This document shows positions 30,957-42,466 of a stretch of 64,000 nt of DNA, one piece after another. The notes beneath the pieces were generated by a model. The model was given only the letters and a program-made list of their open reading frames with translations. It did not search any database and was not told the origin of the DNA. Within the stretch, counting starts at the first letter, position 1; each line of letters starts with the position of its first letter. The position numbers and the translations under genes were made by a program. The stretch covers positions 10,298,502 through 10,362,501 of the forward strand of contig NC_062979.1 of the NCBI RefSeq assembly GCF_023078275.1, read 5' to 3'. Source of the DNA: Leguminivora glycinivorella. Its lineage: Eukaryota; Arthropoda; Insecta; Lepidoptera; Tortricidae.

Positions 30957-31928
30957 CTTGGAACTAATGTAGCTAAGATAAAATGATCCATAATAAGAAA
31001 GTTTATAATAAAAATGATAGCAAGGAGAGGGAATTTTATTACTTTTTCTTTGGGACTTGTTCTGTAATGTGTCCCATTGTCTTAAATAAGGTAAACTCTA
31101 GGATGAATCGGGTTCTAAGGTTCAACAACATGTCCACTGGATGTTTTTATGACATGTTTCAAGTTAATCTGAACAGGATTATTTATTTTGGGCCTTCTTG
31201 ACTCTAAGATTAAAGATTGTTTAACATTTCAGATGCACCTGTCAAGAATTTGTCATTTATATGTCAATCATCATAATAAATACATGTTATAATTGAAAAT
31301 ATTATAGAGCACCTGCTCCTAAGCATATGAGAGGATAACATAAATGCTACTTTTTTTTTTTCAATAAATTATGGAGCAAATCATTATTCTCGTTAAGTCT
31401 TACTACATCATTCTACTTATGTTTGTCATGTTGGTTAAAGTGGCATGTTCATTTTGATACATGATGTGAAACATGTTCACCCGTCAATGTTATCAGTCAA
31501 TATCTTCTCACCTTGAAAGTGTAATCATTAAAGTGCCTAACAACCCATACAATGAATTTCTTATAAACATGCTTTGTTTTGAGTGAAATAATATATAAAC
31601 ACGGTATACTTATAAAATAGAGTTAAGGGGCTTAGCATTTTGTATAATCAATAATTATCTTTATCTAAGATACTATCATGGCACAGATAAAGAAAATTGT
31701 CTGAAATTAGTTTATTCATATTATTACGGATTTGTTGTACTACACTACACCTTGAATGACTTGCATTTTTTATTGTCTGTGATTGGCATGCCATGAGATC
31801 ACTGTTTGTAATATTTTTCTAGTGCTGTGAAATCAAATGTTTTTATTAAATATATTTTTTTGTTGAGACCATTGTTTTGATGTAACATCCCTTCAGTACC
31901 TAACCTAATTGTGATGCCACACGTATAA
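30957..31928 (+). other. GPx 3' UTR and spacer
   Basis: AT-rich sequence without a recognisable gene. An AATAAA at 31363-31368 may end the GPx message. Nothing else was seen up to the repeat cluster. Confidence 0.4.
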
Positions 31929-32640
31929 AGCTAGGAACATACTACGCGGACGTCCGTCGTAAAACGACCGCGACCTATCAGTGTGCACGGAACAAAACAT
32001 CCAGCGAGCCAGATTTCGAACGGACGTCCATGCGCTCAAGGCCACGTCCACGTCCGTCGACCGATAGTTTGCACGGTTATGTGTTTTTCCATTGTCCAGA
32101 TTCCCGTCCGCGGTCGGCGGCGGAAATTACATATAAAGCTAGGAACATACTACGCGGACGTCCGTCGTAAAACGACCGCGACCGCGACCTATCAGTGTGC
32201 ACGGAACAAAACATCCAGAGAGCCAGATTTCGATCGGACGTCCGTGCGCTCAAGGCCACGTCCGCGTCCGTCGACCGATAGTTTGCACGGTTATGTTTAA
32301 TGTCATTGTCCAGATTCCCGTCCGCGGTCGATTCACGACGGACGTCCGCGTAGATTCCGTGCAAACTATCAGTCCGCGTGTCGTTCGGACACACTATCTG
32401 GTGTTAAGCTAGGAACATACTACGCGGACGTCCGTCGTAGATCGACCGCGGACGGGAATCTGGACAATGGAAATACACTTAAGCTAGGAACATACTACGC
32501 GGACGTCCGTCGTTAATCGACCGCGACCGCGACCGATCAGTGTGCACGGAACAAAACATCCAGCGAGCCAGATTTCGATCGGACGTCCATGCGCTCAAGG
32601 CCACGTCCACGTCCGTCGACCGATAGTTTGCACGGTTATA
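31929..32640. mobile_element. Cluster of four 'AGCTAGGAACATACTACGCG' elements
   Basis: Four units follow each other, each starting AGCTAGGAACATACTACGCG: at 31929, 32137, 32407 and 32482. Units 1, 2 and 4 then read CAGTGTGCACGGAACAAAAC, GTCCATGCGCTCAAGGCCAC or GTCCGTGCGCTCAAGGCCAC, and GACCGATAGTTTGCACGG. This is the opposite orientation to the intact copy at 49767-49996. Units 1 and 4 stop before the second terminal repeat; unit 2 runs into extra sequence (about 32335-32404); unit 3 is only 75 bp. Short open readings here are by-products of the CG-rich repeats. Confidence 0.8.
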
Positions 32641-33398
32641 AGATCTTTAAGTTTTTACCGTCGCCTTCAAATTCAAATTAGCACAGAATGTTTAATTGTA
32701 CATGTATTATTAGTAAGATGCGAAATCGGCGTTCAAGTTAGGTAGGTAATCAGATTGGTTGGATTTCTTGCAACAATTTATTGTACTTTGTACCTTAGAA
32801 TCAGTCACACATCGATTCCAAAGTACAATGTACGTACTGCAGTACGTGATTAGGATTAGATAACGTAGCTTAGAATTTATCCAAAATAAAATAACGTTGT
32901 TGTTCGCGTGGTGACAGGTTAAGTGTACCTAATATTGGGCGTGCATGTCAAACTATTGAAGCTCATAAAAGTATCCTGAGTCAAGCTGGATACTGCAGTC
33001 TCTGCATAGGGTGGACGCACGCTCGCCCGCCCCGTCGAACGCTCCGCTCTCAGCGTCCACTCAGACCACACTAAGAATATCACCAGTTTCACCACCCATA
33101 TTGCTCCCGTGAGTGTCGTAGACGTCGATTGTGGGATAGGTACAGGTTCAAGTGTATTGGGGCCATTGCAACCTGTCACTGCAATATCATGATTGCATTT
33201 TCTTTCAACTCCTTAATAATTAAGAGTGGCACTGAAAACAGCAGTTTCATGTGCTCTGCCTACCTACCATTTTGGGAATATAGGCATGAGTTTATGTATT
33301 TAAATGTGTGAAAAAGCGCACGGTTTATTTATTTTATAGGTCATAATTTCATAGAAACACGCTTCAAATATTAACATTCGTACGGTCTATAATATATG
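32641..33398. other. Spacer with a degraded CR1-related repeat
   Basis: The sequence is mostly unremarkable. A diverged copy of the repeat seen at 14842-14925 lies at about 33113-33190 (GTCGATTGTGGGATAGGTAC, CAACCTGTCACTGCAATATC). No gene was recognised. Confidence 0.45.
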
Positions 33399-33628
33399 AT
33401 GGTGTTTTTTATACGCACTAGTGCGAGAAGTGGTTCATTATGTCAGGTCAAAACTTCGGAGGCTCATCTGTACTGAAAAACGTCGTACAATACAATACAC
33501 GTGCGAAAAGGAAATTCGGAACTCGTGTCGATTTAAAACACTCCCTTCGGTCGTGTTTTAATCTATCGCCACTCGTTTCGAACTTCCTTTTTTACGCACT
33601 TGTATCGTAAATATCGTAATGTACTATT
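33399..33628 (-). repeat. 'ACGATACAAGTGCG' repeat family, copy 3
   Basis: This is an inverse copy of the second half of the 15.6-16.0 kb element: GATGGTGTTTTTTATACGCA, CTCATCTGTACTGAAAAACG, CTCCCTTCGGTCGTGTTTTA, and an end near GTAATGTACTATTA. Confidence 0.75.
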
Positions 33629-33718
33629 ACTGTTCTACGATGTCCTGGAAATTTCGTTGACAATCGTTAAAAGTTTGTGTAGATGGCGCCAGCTTGACAT
33701 TTCATAATTAACTAAAAC

Positions 33719-34341
33719 TAAAATCCATAATCCTACGGACCAAATTGACAAGTAAGTGTGAACGAATGTTGCCACAATTTGGCCAGTGTCGTTCTTATCG
33801 ATATTAAAATTATTATTATATCGTAGATTTAAGGTGCACCCAGACGGTACAATGAAATTTGCAATTTGATCGGCTAAACAATATACCAACTTTTTCTGTG
33901 ATTTCGACAGATCAAAAGGTCTGTAGACCGCTAATTAGAGATATTTTTTTTTATTTCGAAGCAGCAATAATATTATTCGAAAATTATATAGATATCTATG
34001 ATATACTTGCCATAGCGTGACAGATAATTTATTAGGGATTAAAACAAAAACATCCACTACCTCGAAGATACATAGAACGAACCAAAATGTGTACCTCTTA
34101 TTTGAAACTCATATACAATACTTATTCTTGATTTTACTGACAGTAGTCTGCTACAAGACTAAAGGTCTATTCTTTCATTTAAACACTTTATTCTTTATTT
34201 AAACTTGTCTGTTGTTTGTACTTTACAACTTGTCGATATATTGTTATCGACATATACCCTTCCCTATTTTATTTTTCTGTTCCTGGTATCATTTTACCTG
34301 TCAGTCATTTGTCAATTTAGTCCGTAGGATTATGAATTTTA
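33719..34341. mobile_element. Possible ~620-bp TIR element
   Basis: AAATCCATAATCCTACGGAC continuing into CAAATTGACAA at 33720-33751 is matched in inverse orientation by TTGTCAATTTAGTCCGTAGG then ATTATGAATTT at 34309-34340. The interior has no ORF of note. No target duplication was verified. Confidence 0.45.
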
Positions 34342-34701
34342 CTTTTAGAGTATGGGCAATTTCAAAAACAATGTTGGTAATTTAACCATATTAAAATATC
34401 AGTTATGCCTGAACCTGAACACGCCTCTATTCTCAAAGTGTTCAGATATTTTTGAACACCACGCTCCGACATATTGATGGTGTCGGTAAGAGGAGTAGGT
34501 AGAGCTGAAACTGCGCCTGATGTGATATCAGTCGTTACAATAGTTACGTAGTACAAGGTACATTGTAACAATGGCTAATTGCAATACAATGATTCATTGC
34601 TATGCGTTTTCTCGTAAAATTAAACAAGACAAGAAAGTTTAACATTAGATACCTACCTAATGATGATTTCCAAATACCTATGAAATAGATAAAGTACCTA
34701 A

Positions 34702-34834
34702 GTGCGTTTTCACATTATCCGATCCGATATCGGATGTCGGGCCGATATCCCATACATTACAGGCGCCATCTTGGATTTTTTCTATTGAAATCCTTCCGAC
34801 ATCCGATATCGGATCGGATAATGTGAAAACGGTC
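34702..34834. mobile_element. TWA-flanked MITE (GTGCGTTTTCACATTATCCG), copy 1
   Basis: The left end is GTGCGTTTTCACATTATCCG followed by ATCCGATATCGGATGT; the right end is the inverse. TAA occurs on both sides (34699-34701 and 34835-34837). The 3-bp TWA target fits PIF/Harbinger elements. Other copies lie at 49571 and 50655. Confidence 0.8.
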
Positions 34835-34870
34835 TAAGTGTGTTCTATTTGTATATGTACGTACGTACAT

Positions 34871-34904
34871 ATCTTATACTTTTAAACGAGCAATTCTTGT
34901 ATAT

Positions 34905-34943
<39 letters not shown>

Positions 34944-35815
34944 TATCTTATACTATTAAACGAGCAATTCTTGTATATTTATTTATTTATTTATATATAC
35001 CGACGATCTCGGAAACCGCTCTAACGATTTCGCTGAAATTTGTTATGTGGGGGTTTTCGGGGGTGAAAAATCGATCTAGCGTAGCCTTAGATCCCGGAAA
35101 ACGCGAATTTTCGAGTTTTCATGAGTTTTTCTTTCGCGTTAGTAAACGTAAAAATATGGTCGATAATTTCGCCGCGCGCGCATCGATTCCGCTTAGCTCA
35201 GTCGTACGAGGTCGGTCTAATGTAGGCAGATAGATCGTAGGTGTCAGGGTTTCGAATCCCGTCCAGAAATTAAGTTTTTGTTTTTTGTCTTTTTTTTTGT
35301 TTTTGTATTTATAAGTTTTTTTTTATCTAAAGACGTGATATATTAAAATAGAGCCGAGCGAAGCTCGAGATATTATATATTTATTTACACTGACGATCTC
35401 GGAAACCGCTCTAACGATTTCGCAGAAATTTGTTATGTGGGGGTTTTTGGGGGTGAAAAATCGGTCTAACTTATCCTTAGGTCCCGGAAAACGCGAATTT
35501 TCGAGTTTTCATGCGTTTTTCTTCGCGCGCCATCTCGTGTACAGTAGTTATACTGTTAAGACAGAATTCTTTCGGTCGATAATGTAAGTACTATTTATTG
35601 CAAACACTAGATGGCGACACAGGTCAAGGCTAAAACGAATAGAAAAATACACTATTTGAGTTTTTGTGGCGAAATGCGCGCCATCTCGTGTGGAGTAGTT
35701 GTGTTGTTAAGGCTGAGAATTCTTTCGCTCGATGTAGGTACTATTCATTTTTGAACTAGATGGTGACACATGTCAAGGATACGAAACAGAACCGAGCGAA
35801 GCTCGGTTGCCCAGA
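34871..35815 (+). repeat. Composite repeat with duplicated modules and ATTT microsatellite
   Basis: Three modules are each present twice in direct order: ATCTTATACTWTTAAACGAG (34871 and 34944) followed by (ATTT)n; GACGATCTCGGAAACCGCTC (about 35003 and 35393); and CGCGCCATCTCGTGTRSAGT (about 35526 and 35676). GAGCCGAGCGAAGCTCG occurs at 35351, and a related hairpin ACCGAGCGAAGCTCGGT at 35793. This is a known kind of moth repeat, here in partial tandem duplication. No coding capacity was seen. Confidence 0.65.
35189..35275 (+). repeat. tRNA-like module inside the composite repeat
   Basis: CGCTTAGCTCAGTCGTACGA resembles a pol III A box and GGGTTTCGAATCCCG a B box, about 55 bp apart. The acceptor arms do not pair well and the T loop has one extra base. 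It is probably a tRNA-derived (SINE-like) piece and not a functional tRNA gene. Confidence 0.5.
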
Positions 35816-36730
35816 TATTAATATATTATTACTACTGCCTTGCGTGACAGTTCTAGGCTCACGGGAATCAAGGTAGGCAAGGTACACTACTTTGTCTATT
35901 AAACTCTTGGGTCATATATTAATGACTTAGATTGTTATCAATAGTAATTTAATTACATTCATATAAATTATAAGTATTATAACATGAAACTCACTTAGAT
36001 CTAAGCGGTTTTATATTGAAAAAAAAAAAAAAAACAAGTAGGTACTTAGGTACAGTCAGGTATAAAAAATATGGTCAAACAAGTTTGTTACAAAAACGAC
36101 CGGTCTGTCCTAGTCGGTAATGTTTGAATGATCAATTCAGTAGGGGGCCATAGAAAATTATATTGAAACGATAAACATTCGCACTTATGCACTTGTATAT
36201 TCTAAATTTATCTCTTTAATCCAGTGACGAAAACGGCTTGACATAGTATACTATAATTGTATATTTTCGAATGCTGTCAGTCTAAAAAAATAATTTAAAG
36301 ACTTTTGTTATGGTAATATCCCGTTTGCGCGTTGTGTTGGTATTAGATGTCAGTTATATTTTTTCTCTTTCGTTCTGTGTGGACAGACAGAGATAGATTA
36401 TTACAATTTCCGGTTTATAGCGGCGGCAACTATTTTTAGCCAATCACAGACCGCATTTTGAATTCATTCTAGCGTCGTTGACGTTGACGTTGAATGTGTG
36501 GCGTGTGTCGTGAAAAGTAGAAGCGTGTGCGTGAATGAAAATTGTTGTGTTGTGACTTTGTTGTGCGTTGACCTGCAAAAATTTTTTTGAAAACTGCCTA
36601 ATTGCATAAAATTCGATGACTTTAAGTGTACGTAAGCGCTAATGGCATCGTGTGTGGTGACAGTGCCAGGATAATTTTAGATGCAACAAGAAGAAAACAC
36701 CTTTGTGTAAGATTTTAGTTGAATGCTGCT
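35816..36730 (+). promoter_or_regulatory. Upstream region of LBR
   Basis: This 0.9 kb region precedes the LBR start. The last ~250 bp are rich in GTGTG/GTTG words and probably hold the 5' UTR. A GATTTTAG at 36711-36718 just before the coding start could be an acceptor of a 5' UTR intron, but this is unproven. Confidence 0.35.
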
Positions 36731-39374
36731 ATGATGTCTACGAGAAGCGGCCGAGTTAGGCCGTCTATGGTGGATTCTAGTCCACCACGAGGTAGGAAAG
36801 GAGTTTCGCCACCTCGATCGCCTGCAAGAGGACGTAAAAGCTCGCCTCCTGCTAGGTCGCCCTCCCGCAAATCCCCCGCGCGCAAATCTCCGAGTCGTAA
36901 ACCAGCGCCAAAGTTTCCCGCGCGAAAATCCCCATCGAGGTCAACAAAAGATGCGCCCGAAACTGCTCCTAAATCACCAGTGAAGCGACCTACCATACCA
37001 GACGTGGAAATAAAACTTCAAGATATTACTGGAACCAAAGAGACCTATCGTAGCGTCCGTACGCGGCGCTCGGAATATTCCATCAAAGATTATACTCCGG
37101 CGTTTACTGTTGACTTAACATTGAACGGGTTGGAAAGTGAGCTGTCGAAAGATGTTTACGGTCTTAGAAATCGGAAACCGGTTGAGGAAGTCGCGCCGCG
37201 TAGATCTAGTAGGCTACGGGAATCCAGTATCAATGGAGCAGACATCAGACGTAGCCAATCAACCAGTAAATCACTCAGTAAGTCGGTCAGCCAGTCGATT
37301 GATACATTTTCTGAAGGTGAAAATTCAGAAGAAGATTACAAGAGAGGGAAATCCAAGTCGGTGACTAGGAGATTAGCTACTCCTTTGAGAGACAGTGTTA
37401 GCAGACTTGTGCAAGGAAGTAAGTGGGAGTTTGGAGGAAGAATTGGATCGTCTATACTCATCCTACTGTTACCATTGACTGTGTTGTCAATTCTGATATC
37501 TTGCACAAAAGTATGCACAATCCAGCCCCTGAAGAATTGGCCTGCATTGAAGAATATCTCACTATGGTTCAGTTTAAAATCAACTCTTATCTACCTAGAT
37601 CAGGTAGTTATACAGGCACTGTTGGCGCTGCTGCCAATATTAGGACCAAAAGCTGACAGAATGGATGATTCCAATAACACCTATTGTTTCAATGCCTTCT
37701 TTTCGAGCATAATAACCATCATAACACTTTTCTCCTTTGATTTCTTTCAAATTATAGACAGTGACACAATTTTGAATGATTACTTAAAACTGGCTGTTAT
37801 TGCATACATATTTGCCTTGATTCTGTCTGTTGCACTGTTCTTGAAAAGCCGTAAAAGTGAGAACTTAAACCCGTACGGAAACACAGGATATGTTCTTTAT
37901 GACTTTTGGATGGGAAGAGAAATACATCCATTCATTAAGAAGCTTGATGTCAAGATTTGGATTTCCAGGATCTCCAATATAACTGCAGTAAGTATTAATG
38001 GAGTGATTGTGTTCTTATACAGTGAATAAATTATGGAGCATTTATATGCAGGAATGTAGCTCTAATGTTTATATGCATTAACTTAGAGCCTATTAGATAG
38101 GCTTGTTATAACTTTGTATCTGTTAGTGCATTACATCTTATATTTTTTTCTTTTTTCACTTTCAGCTCATTCTTTCAGTCCTGATATTCAAGCAAGGCTT
38201 TAATCTACAGACAAAAGAAAACGAAGAATTAATTTTAACTCCTCAAAATTACAATGAAATTTGGAAAAAGTTGCAATTTCAACCGACCATCATTCTGTAC
38301 TCAATGATGCAGATCAACTACTTGTTGAACTTTATAATGAGAGAATATAGAGTGACTACAACTTTCTTCTGGCAGTCTGAAGGCTTGGGATACTACCAAA
38401 TAGTTTCCAGTGCTCTCTATCCATTCTACTTCACAACCATCTCTAAATTTGTGGCCGATGCAAACATAACTTTGTCAAACAACATCCTAATCATGGCTGC
38501 AGTCATCTACATAACTGGTTTTCTTTTGATGATGATAAGCAACAACATAAAGCATGAATTCAGGAAAAACCCTCTGCAACCAAGTGTGATACGTAAGTTT
38601 ATTAATTTTGTAGCATAAAAACATGTGAATGTGTTTAGTAAAATATCCCAGTTTGTCGGTTACCATTAAGGCGAGATTTACTTATCTTTATATGAATAAA
38701 CGGCTTGTGTGGTGACGGGTTACTTGTATCTTTATATGAATAAACTGACAAATGCGTTTCGTTTTCTTTAAAGCAATCAACAAAGTGGGCCTATGTTTTA
38801 CCGTGATTGTATGTATGTATGTATGTAAAATAATCAACAAAGTGGGATGTTTTCCCGTGCACACTCAAAAAGTTAGACCATTGGTAATTTGGAAGTATTG
38901 AACTAAATTCTGAAAAGGGATATAACTTTACAAAACATTTCAAATTACCCCAATTATTTCAGTGATTTAGGCCACATTTTTCTTATTTCCGGATTAAATT
39001 AAAGCTCTGAGTAAGCAGTGTGGGAAGTTGACAGCTATTTATAAAACCTTATACAAAACAGTTTATTATATTTATTTTTAATTTCAGATCTGGACTCCAT
39101 GCCTACTTTCCATGGGAAGAAGCTACTGATCTCCAGTACATGGGGCCTCCTCCGTCATCCCAACTACTTAGGTGACATCCTTATCCACATAGCGCTCGCA
39201 ATCCCTGGTATAGTGTCTCAGCATTATGTGGCTGCTGCACCGGCTCTTCTGACAATAGTAGTTTTACTGCACAGAGCTTGGAGAGACCACAGCAGGTGCC
39301 AAAGGCGCTACGGCACCGCCTGGCAGAGATATTGCAAAAAAGTACCCTCTGTAATTTTGCCCAAGATTCTATAA
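36731..39374 (+). CDS. LBR: Lamin B receptor (sterol-reductase-like membrane protein)
   Basis: Exons 36731-37987, 38166-38592 and 39088-39374 (TAA 39372-39374) join in phase to 656 aa. Residues 1-230 are basic and rich in Ser/Pro/Arg with repeats such as RKSPARKSPSRK, suited to binding chromatin or lamin. KWEFGGRIGS at 231-240 leads into about eight hydrophobic segments, the first near 240-257. The C-terminal half is the ERG4/ERG24 sterol-reductase fold: GYVLYDFWMGREIHP, LLRHPNYLGDI, LLHRAWRDHSRCQRRYG and YCKKVPSVILPKIL. LBR anchors chromatin and lamin B at the inner nuclear membrane. No N-terminal Tudor domain like that of vertebrate LBR is visible. The first sterol-reductase signature is altered (LNPR reads IHPF), which suggests no reductase activity, as reported for Drosophila LBR. 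ATG 36731 is the first in-frame ATG; a second follows directly. Confidence 0.93.
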
Positions 39375-40020
39375 TTCATAAAAGTACACTAGTTACCAAT
39401 AAGCTTTTTTATTTAAACATCGGGATAACCTTTTACTTGTTGTAAAAAGGTATCTTATTAGATTATTTTTTACTTTTATTTTAGTATGAATTTGACATAA
39501 TTAATGAAATTAAATCAATTTTGGTATATCCATCACAAACAATTGATTATTATGTATTTTAGTTTTATATTTTATAGTTTTAGTCTATTTATAAGATGGG
39601 TTAGGAGTAATGAAATAAGTTAAATTTAAATATACTTGAATGCATTATACTTGAAAACAAATTTTTGCCATTTTAGACCACCGTTTTCTCAAATGTGACT
39701 TTTAGCTCTCTTAAAAATGTATTTAACTTTATTTTTAATTGTCAATCTCATTTTCAGTATTTAATAATATTTCTGTCATATACTTTTGAATAGATTTAAT
39801 TAGTATTAATATAGTATAGTATACCCAAAGCAATAAGATCAAATTTATTGATGCTCTTTTTTTAATAATTGTATTTAAGGTTTTTGTAATCATGTTAATG
39901 CCTTCACTAATATAATTTTAATATTGGTAGAGGGATTACATCTCATCTTTATGAATCTTATGTTTACTATAAATTGCTTGATGTATATATTAGTGTTATT
40001 TACAATTACTTTCTTGGACC
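39375..40020 (+). other. LBR 3' region
   Basis: AT-rich sequence after the LBR stop. No gene, repeat or strong poly(A) site was picked out with confidence. Confidence 0.35.
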
Positions 40021-40024
40021 TTAA

Positions 40025-40094
40025 CCCTTTGATCGCCACAGATGTCATGTGGTGCATCGACGTAGACATTATTATGTCCTTGGCGGTCAAAGGG
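40025..40094. mobile_element. Tiny TTAA-flanked MITE
   Basis: The element is 70 bp. It starts CCCTTTGATCGCCA and ends TGGCGGTCAAAGGG, with TTAA on both sides (40021-40024 and 40095-40098). The TTAA target fits piggyBac-type elements. It is a hairpin along most of its length. Confidence 0.75.
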
Positions 40095-40280
40095 TTAAAC
40101 ACCTCTATACTCTAACAACTGTCTTCCTTTATATCATTTCACAACAGTGGTAGTTGACTGCCTACCAATGATCAAAATATCAGTATCTGTATTAAAATCT
40201 TAACCTACTGCATTTATTAATAATTTTCTGTACTATCATTCATTAAAACGCATTTTTTTTTCAGTGATCTTGTTATCTGA

Positions 40281-40509
40281 ACAATTCCCGTTAAATTTGT
40301 ACATTTGGATCATGTCTCCGATTTTGATAAAAATGATGCTGAGCAAGATCCACTAGGTTTCCCAGAATATCCTAGTAAAGTTTCATACAATCAACCTAGG
40401 ACATTTGGGAAACCTAGTGGATCTTGCTCAGCATCATGGACTCTATCAGCCTACCAATTTTATCCAAATCGGAGACGTGATCCAAGTGTACAAACTTAAC
40501 GGGAATTGC
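40281..40509. mobile_element. Foldback MITE, copy 2
   Basis: Same family as 27527-27754: ACAATTCCCGTTAA at the left, TTAACGGGAATTGCT at the right, and the inner blocks ATGATGCTGAGCAAGATCCA and TGGATCTTGCTCAGCATCAT pair. It lacks the left-hand GGTAGGCTGATAGAGTCC block that copy 1 has, so it is slightly asymmetric. Confidence 0.8.
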
Positions 40510-42340
40510 TCATCTATGTTTACAAACTAACGTAGTTTTGGTAGTTGCATTAGGTATAAGTATTATTGTGTTGATATTGTATAAATACGATACCAGCCAC
40601 CGTGCCTCGATAATGCTTCAAAAGCAAATCTTTAATCATAATTGGAATGATAATATATGTATCTACAATGGCTATAATAATGCATTGTTGAAGGACTATA
40701 CTTTAAAGACAAAAATTAAGCATTTTGGTTGGTATTCTCACATTAGCATACCTATTCTGTAAATTATTTTAAGAGTGAAGACATTTAGAAATACTTTGAT
40801 GCTCAAAATTTAATTTGTAAAGTAACTGTTCCGCCTTGAACACCCACGGATCAAATTATACTTAATTGTGTATACATTTTTACTAAGAAAGTAATTTAGT
40901 TCATAACACTGTTAGGTTGTTATTTTTTAGGACTAGTATGATTTCTGTAATCATAACCATATATTACTATTGTGAATACAGTTATCATACATAGTGGCTC
41001 ACTTGGTTCGCATGAAATGTTTTAATTTAAGGTCACTCAAGATGCTATATGCCTTAAATTTCGATTTGCGTTCAAAGAGACCCATTAATAATAATTACGT
41101 ACAGTACATATCAATTCTTTCTTTACCGTACAAGAAATAAATGCATTATAGAGACACATTGTTTATACAAGTGTTAGAACATACCAATAGCTTCATTTTA
41201 CCTAAGATACTTGATATATGAACTGAAAATATGAATACCTTATTTAAAATCGCCCAATATAGTACAAGATACAAGTGCGGAAAAGAGGAAGTTCGGATTG
41301 TTCGGAACGGGAGGTGATAAATTAAAACGCGACCGAAGGGAGTGTTTTAAATCGACACGAGTTACGTATTTCCTCTTCGCACGTGTGTCGTACATTTTTC
41401 AGTACATATCCTTTTCGCGCTTGTATCGTAATGTACTATTTTTATCTTGTTGGTATGTATTGGAATTCAATTAGAATAAACATGCAGATCATCTATTACA
41501 TACACATCTATTTCTCTAGAACCTCTATAGGTTACTTTTATATTTACCTACCATGCAGTGTGAACTATTTCTATGTTAATAATTTTAATAAACGATTGTA
41601 CAAAGTAATAAGGTTTTTTTTTACGGGCTAGGATATTGAAAAAACGATTACTTCACATTCATTTATTTTTCTATAAAATACACATAAAATTTGTAAATAA
41701 ACAATTCAATATTCAAATATCTAACATTACAGATTTCATTTCTAAAATGTATCTCACACTGCCTTACTTATACGAATTAATTCAATGGTTCAGTGATGCT
41801 GAGAAAATGCAATATAATAGGATAGGCTAGAACAATATTAAAACCATACATAGATGATAAATTAACAAAGATGGTAATTATAATCTCTGTCCAACATAGA
41901 CTTATGTAAGGACTAACATGTTATTGATATGTAATATTTTTCGGCACTTCTGTAAAAAAAAAAACTAAATATGACCACAAAATGTATAACAAATCTCCCA
42001 TTGTAAGAGCAAGTTCTACATGTAGAGACAAATATACAAGTAACGGGTCTGATACTGTAGAACAAAATCATTTAGAACATTCCGTGACATTCAGATATGA
42101 CTGCATACAAGTGTCCTATGTATAGGACGATAGCAATTACTACGCTAAAATAACTAACACCAATCACTGGATCTAGATTGTGGGATAAAAACTAAGGCAA
42201 ACCTGTTATACACATATTTTTCTTAGTAGGCCTGTTCTGATAATTTGTGTTTTTTTTTCTGGATAGACACATTTTCTCACAGTAACAAAAGTTAGCGTAT
42301 TCCCAGTCGCCCCCGCCGGGAACAGATGGGATTAGGCGCT
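40510..42340. other. Intergenic, one repeat copy
   Basis: No gene was recognised. A copy of the 'ACGATACAAGTGCG' family lies at 41260-41440; the rest is AT-rich sequence. Confidence 0.4.
41260..41440 (+). repeat. 'ACGATACAAGTGCG' repeat family, copy 4
   Basis: AGTACAAGATACAAGTGCGG, then TAAATTAAAACGCGACCGAA, GGGAGTGTTTTAAATCGACA, and an end at CGCGCTTGTATCGTAATGTA. The last block is the inverse of the first, so the copy is nearly palindromic at its ends. Confidence 0.7.
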
Positions 42341-42343
42341 GTA

Positions 42344-42466
42344 AGGTGCAGTGGGGTAATTTCGAATCACAGAAATGCCCCGAGCATGCCCCATAATTTC
42401 GGGGAAATCTTAATATGATGGAAATATGGTGATTTATGTAACTTTCGAAACTACCTCAATGCACCT
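42344..42466. mobile_element. TA-flanked MITE
   Basis: The element is 123 bp. Its ends AGGTGCAGTGGGGTAATTTC and GAAACTACCTCAATGCACCT are inverted and flanked by TA on both sides (42342-42343 and 42467-42468), as for Tc1/mariner-type elements. Confidence 0.65.

Noticed and set aside
31983..32745. Several repeated open reading frames with MHGTKHPASQIS-like peptides
   Set aside because: They are readings through the tandem MITE units; the frame is not kept between units and both strands are equally open.
36715..36996. 93-codon open reading frame antisense to LBR exon 1
   Set aside because: It mirrors the repetitive basic region of LBR; no family likeness, no splice or promoter support.
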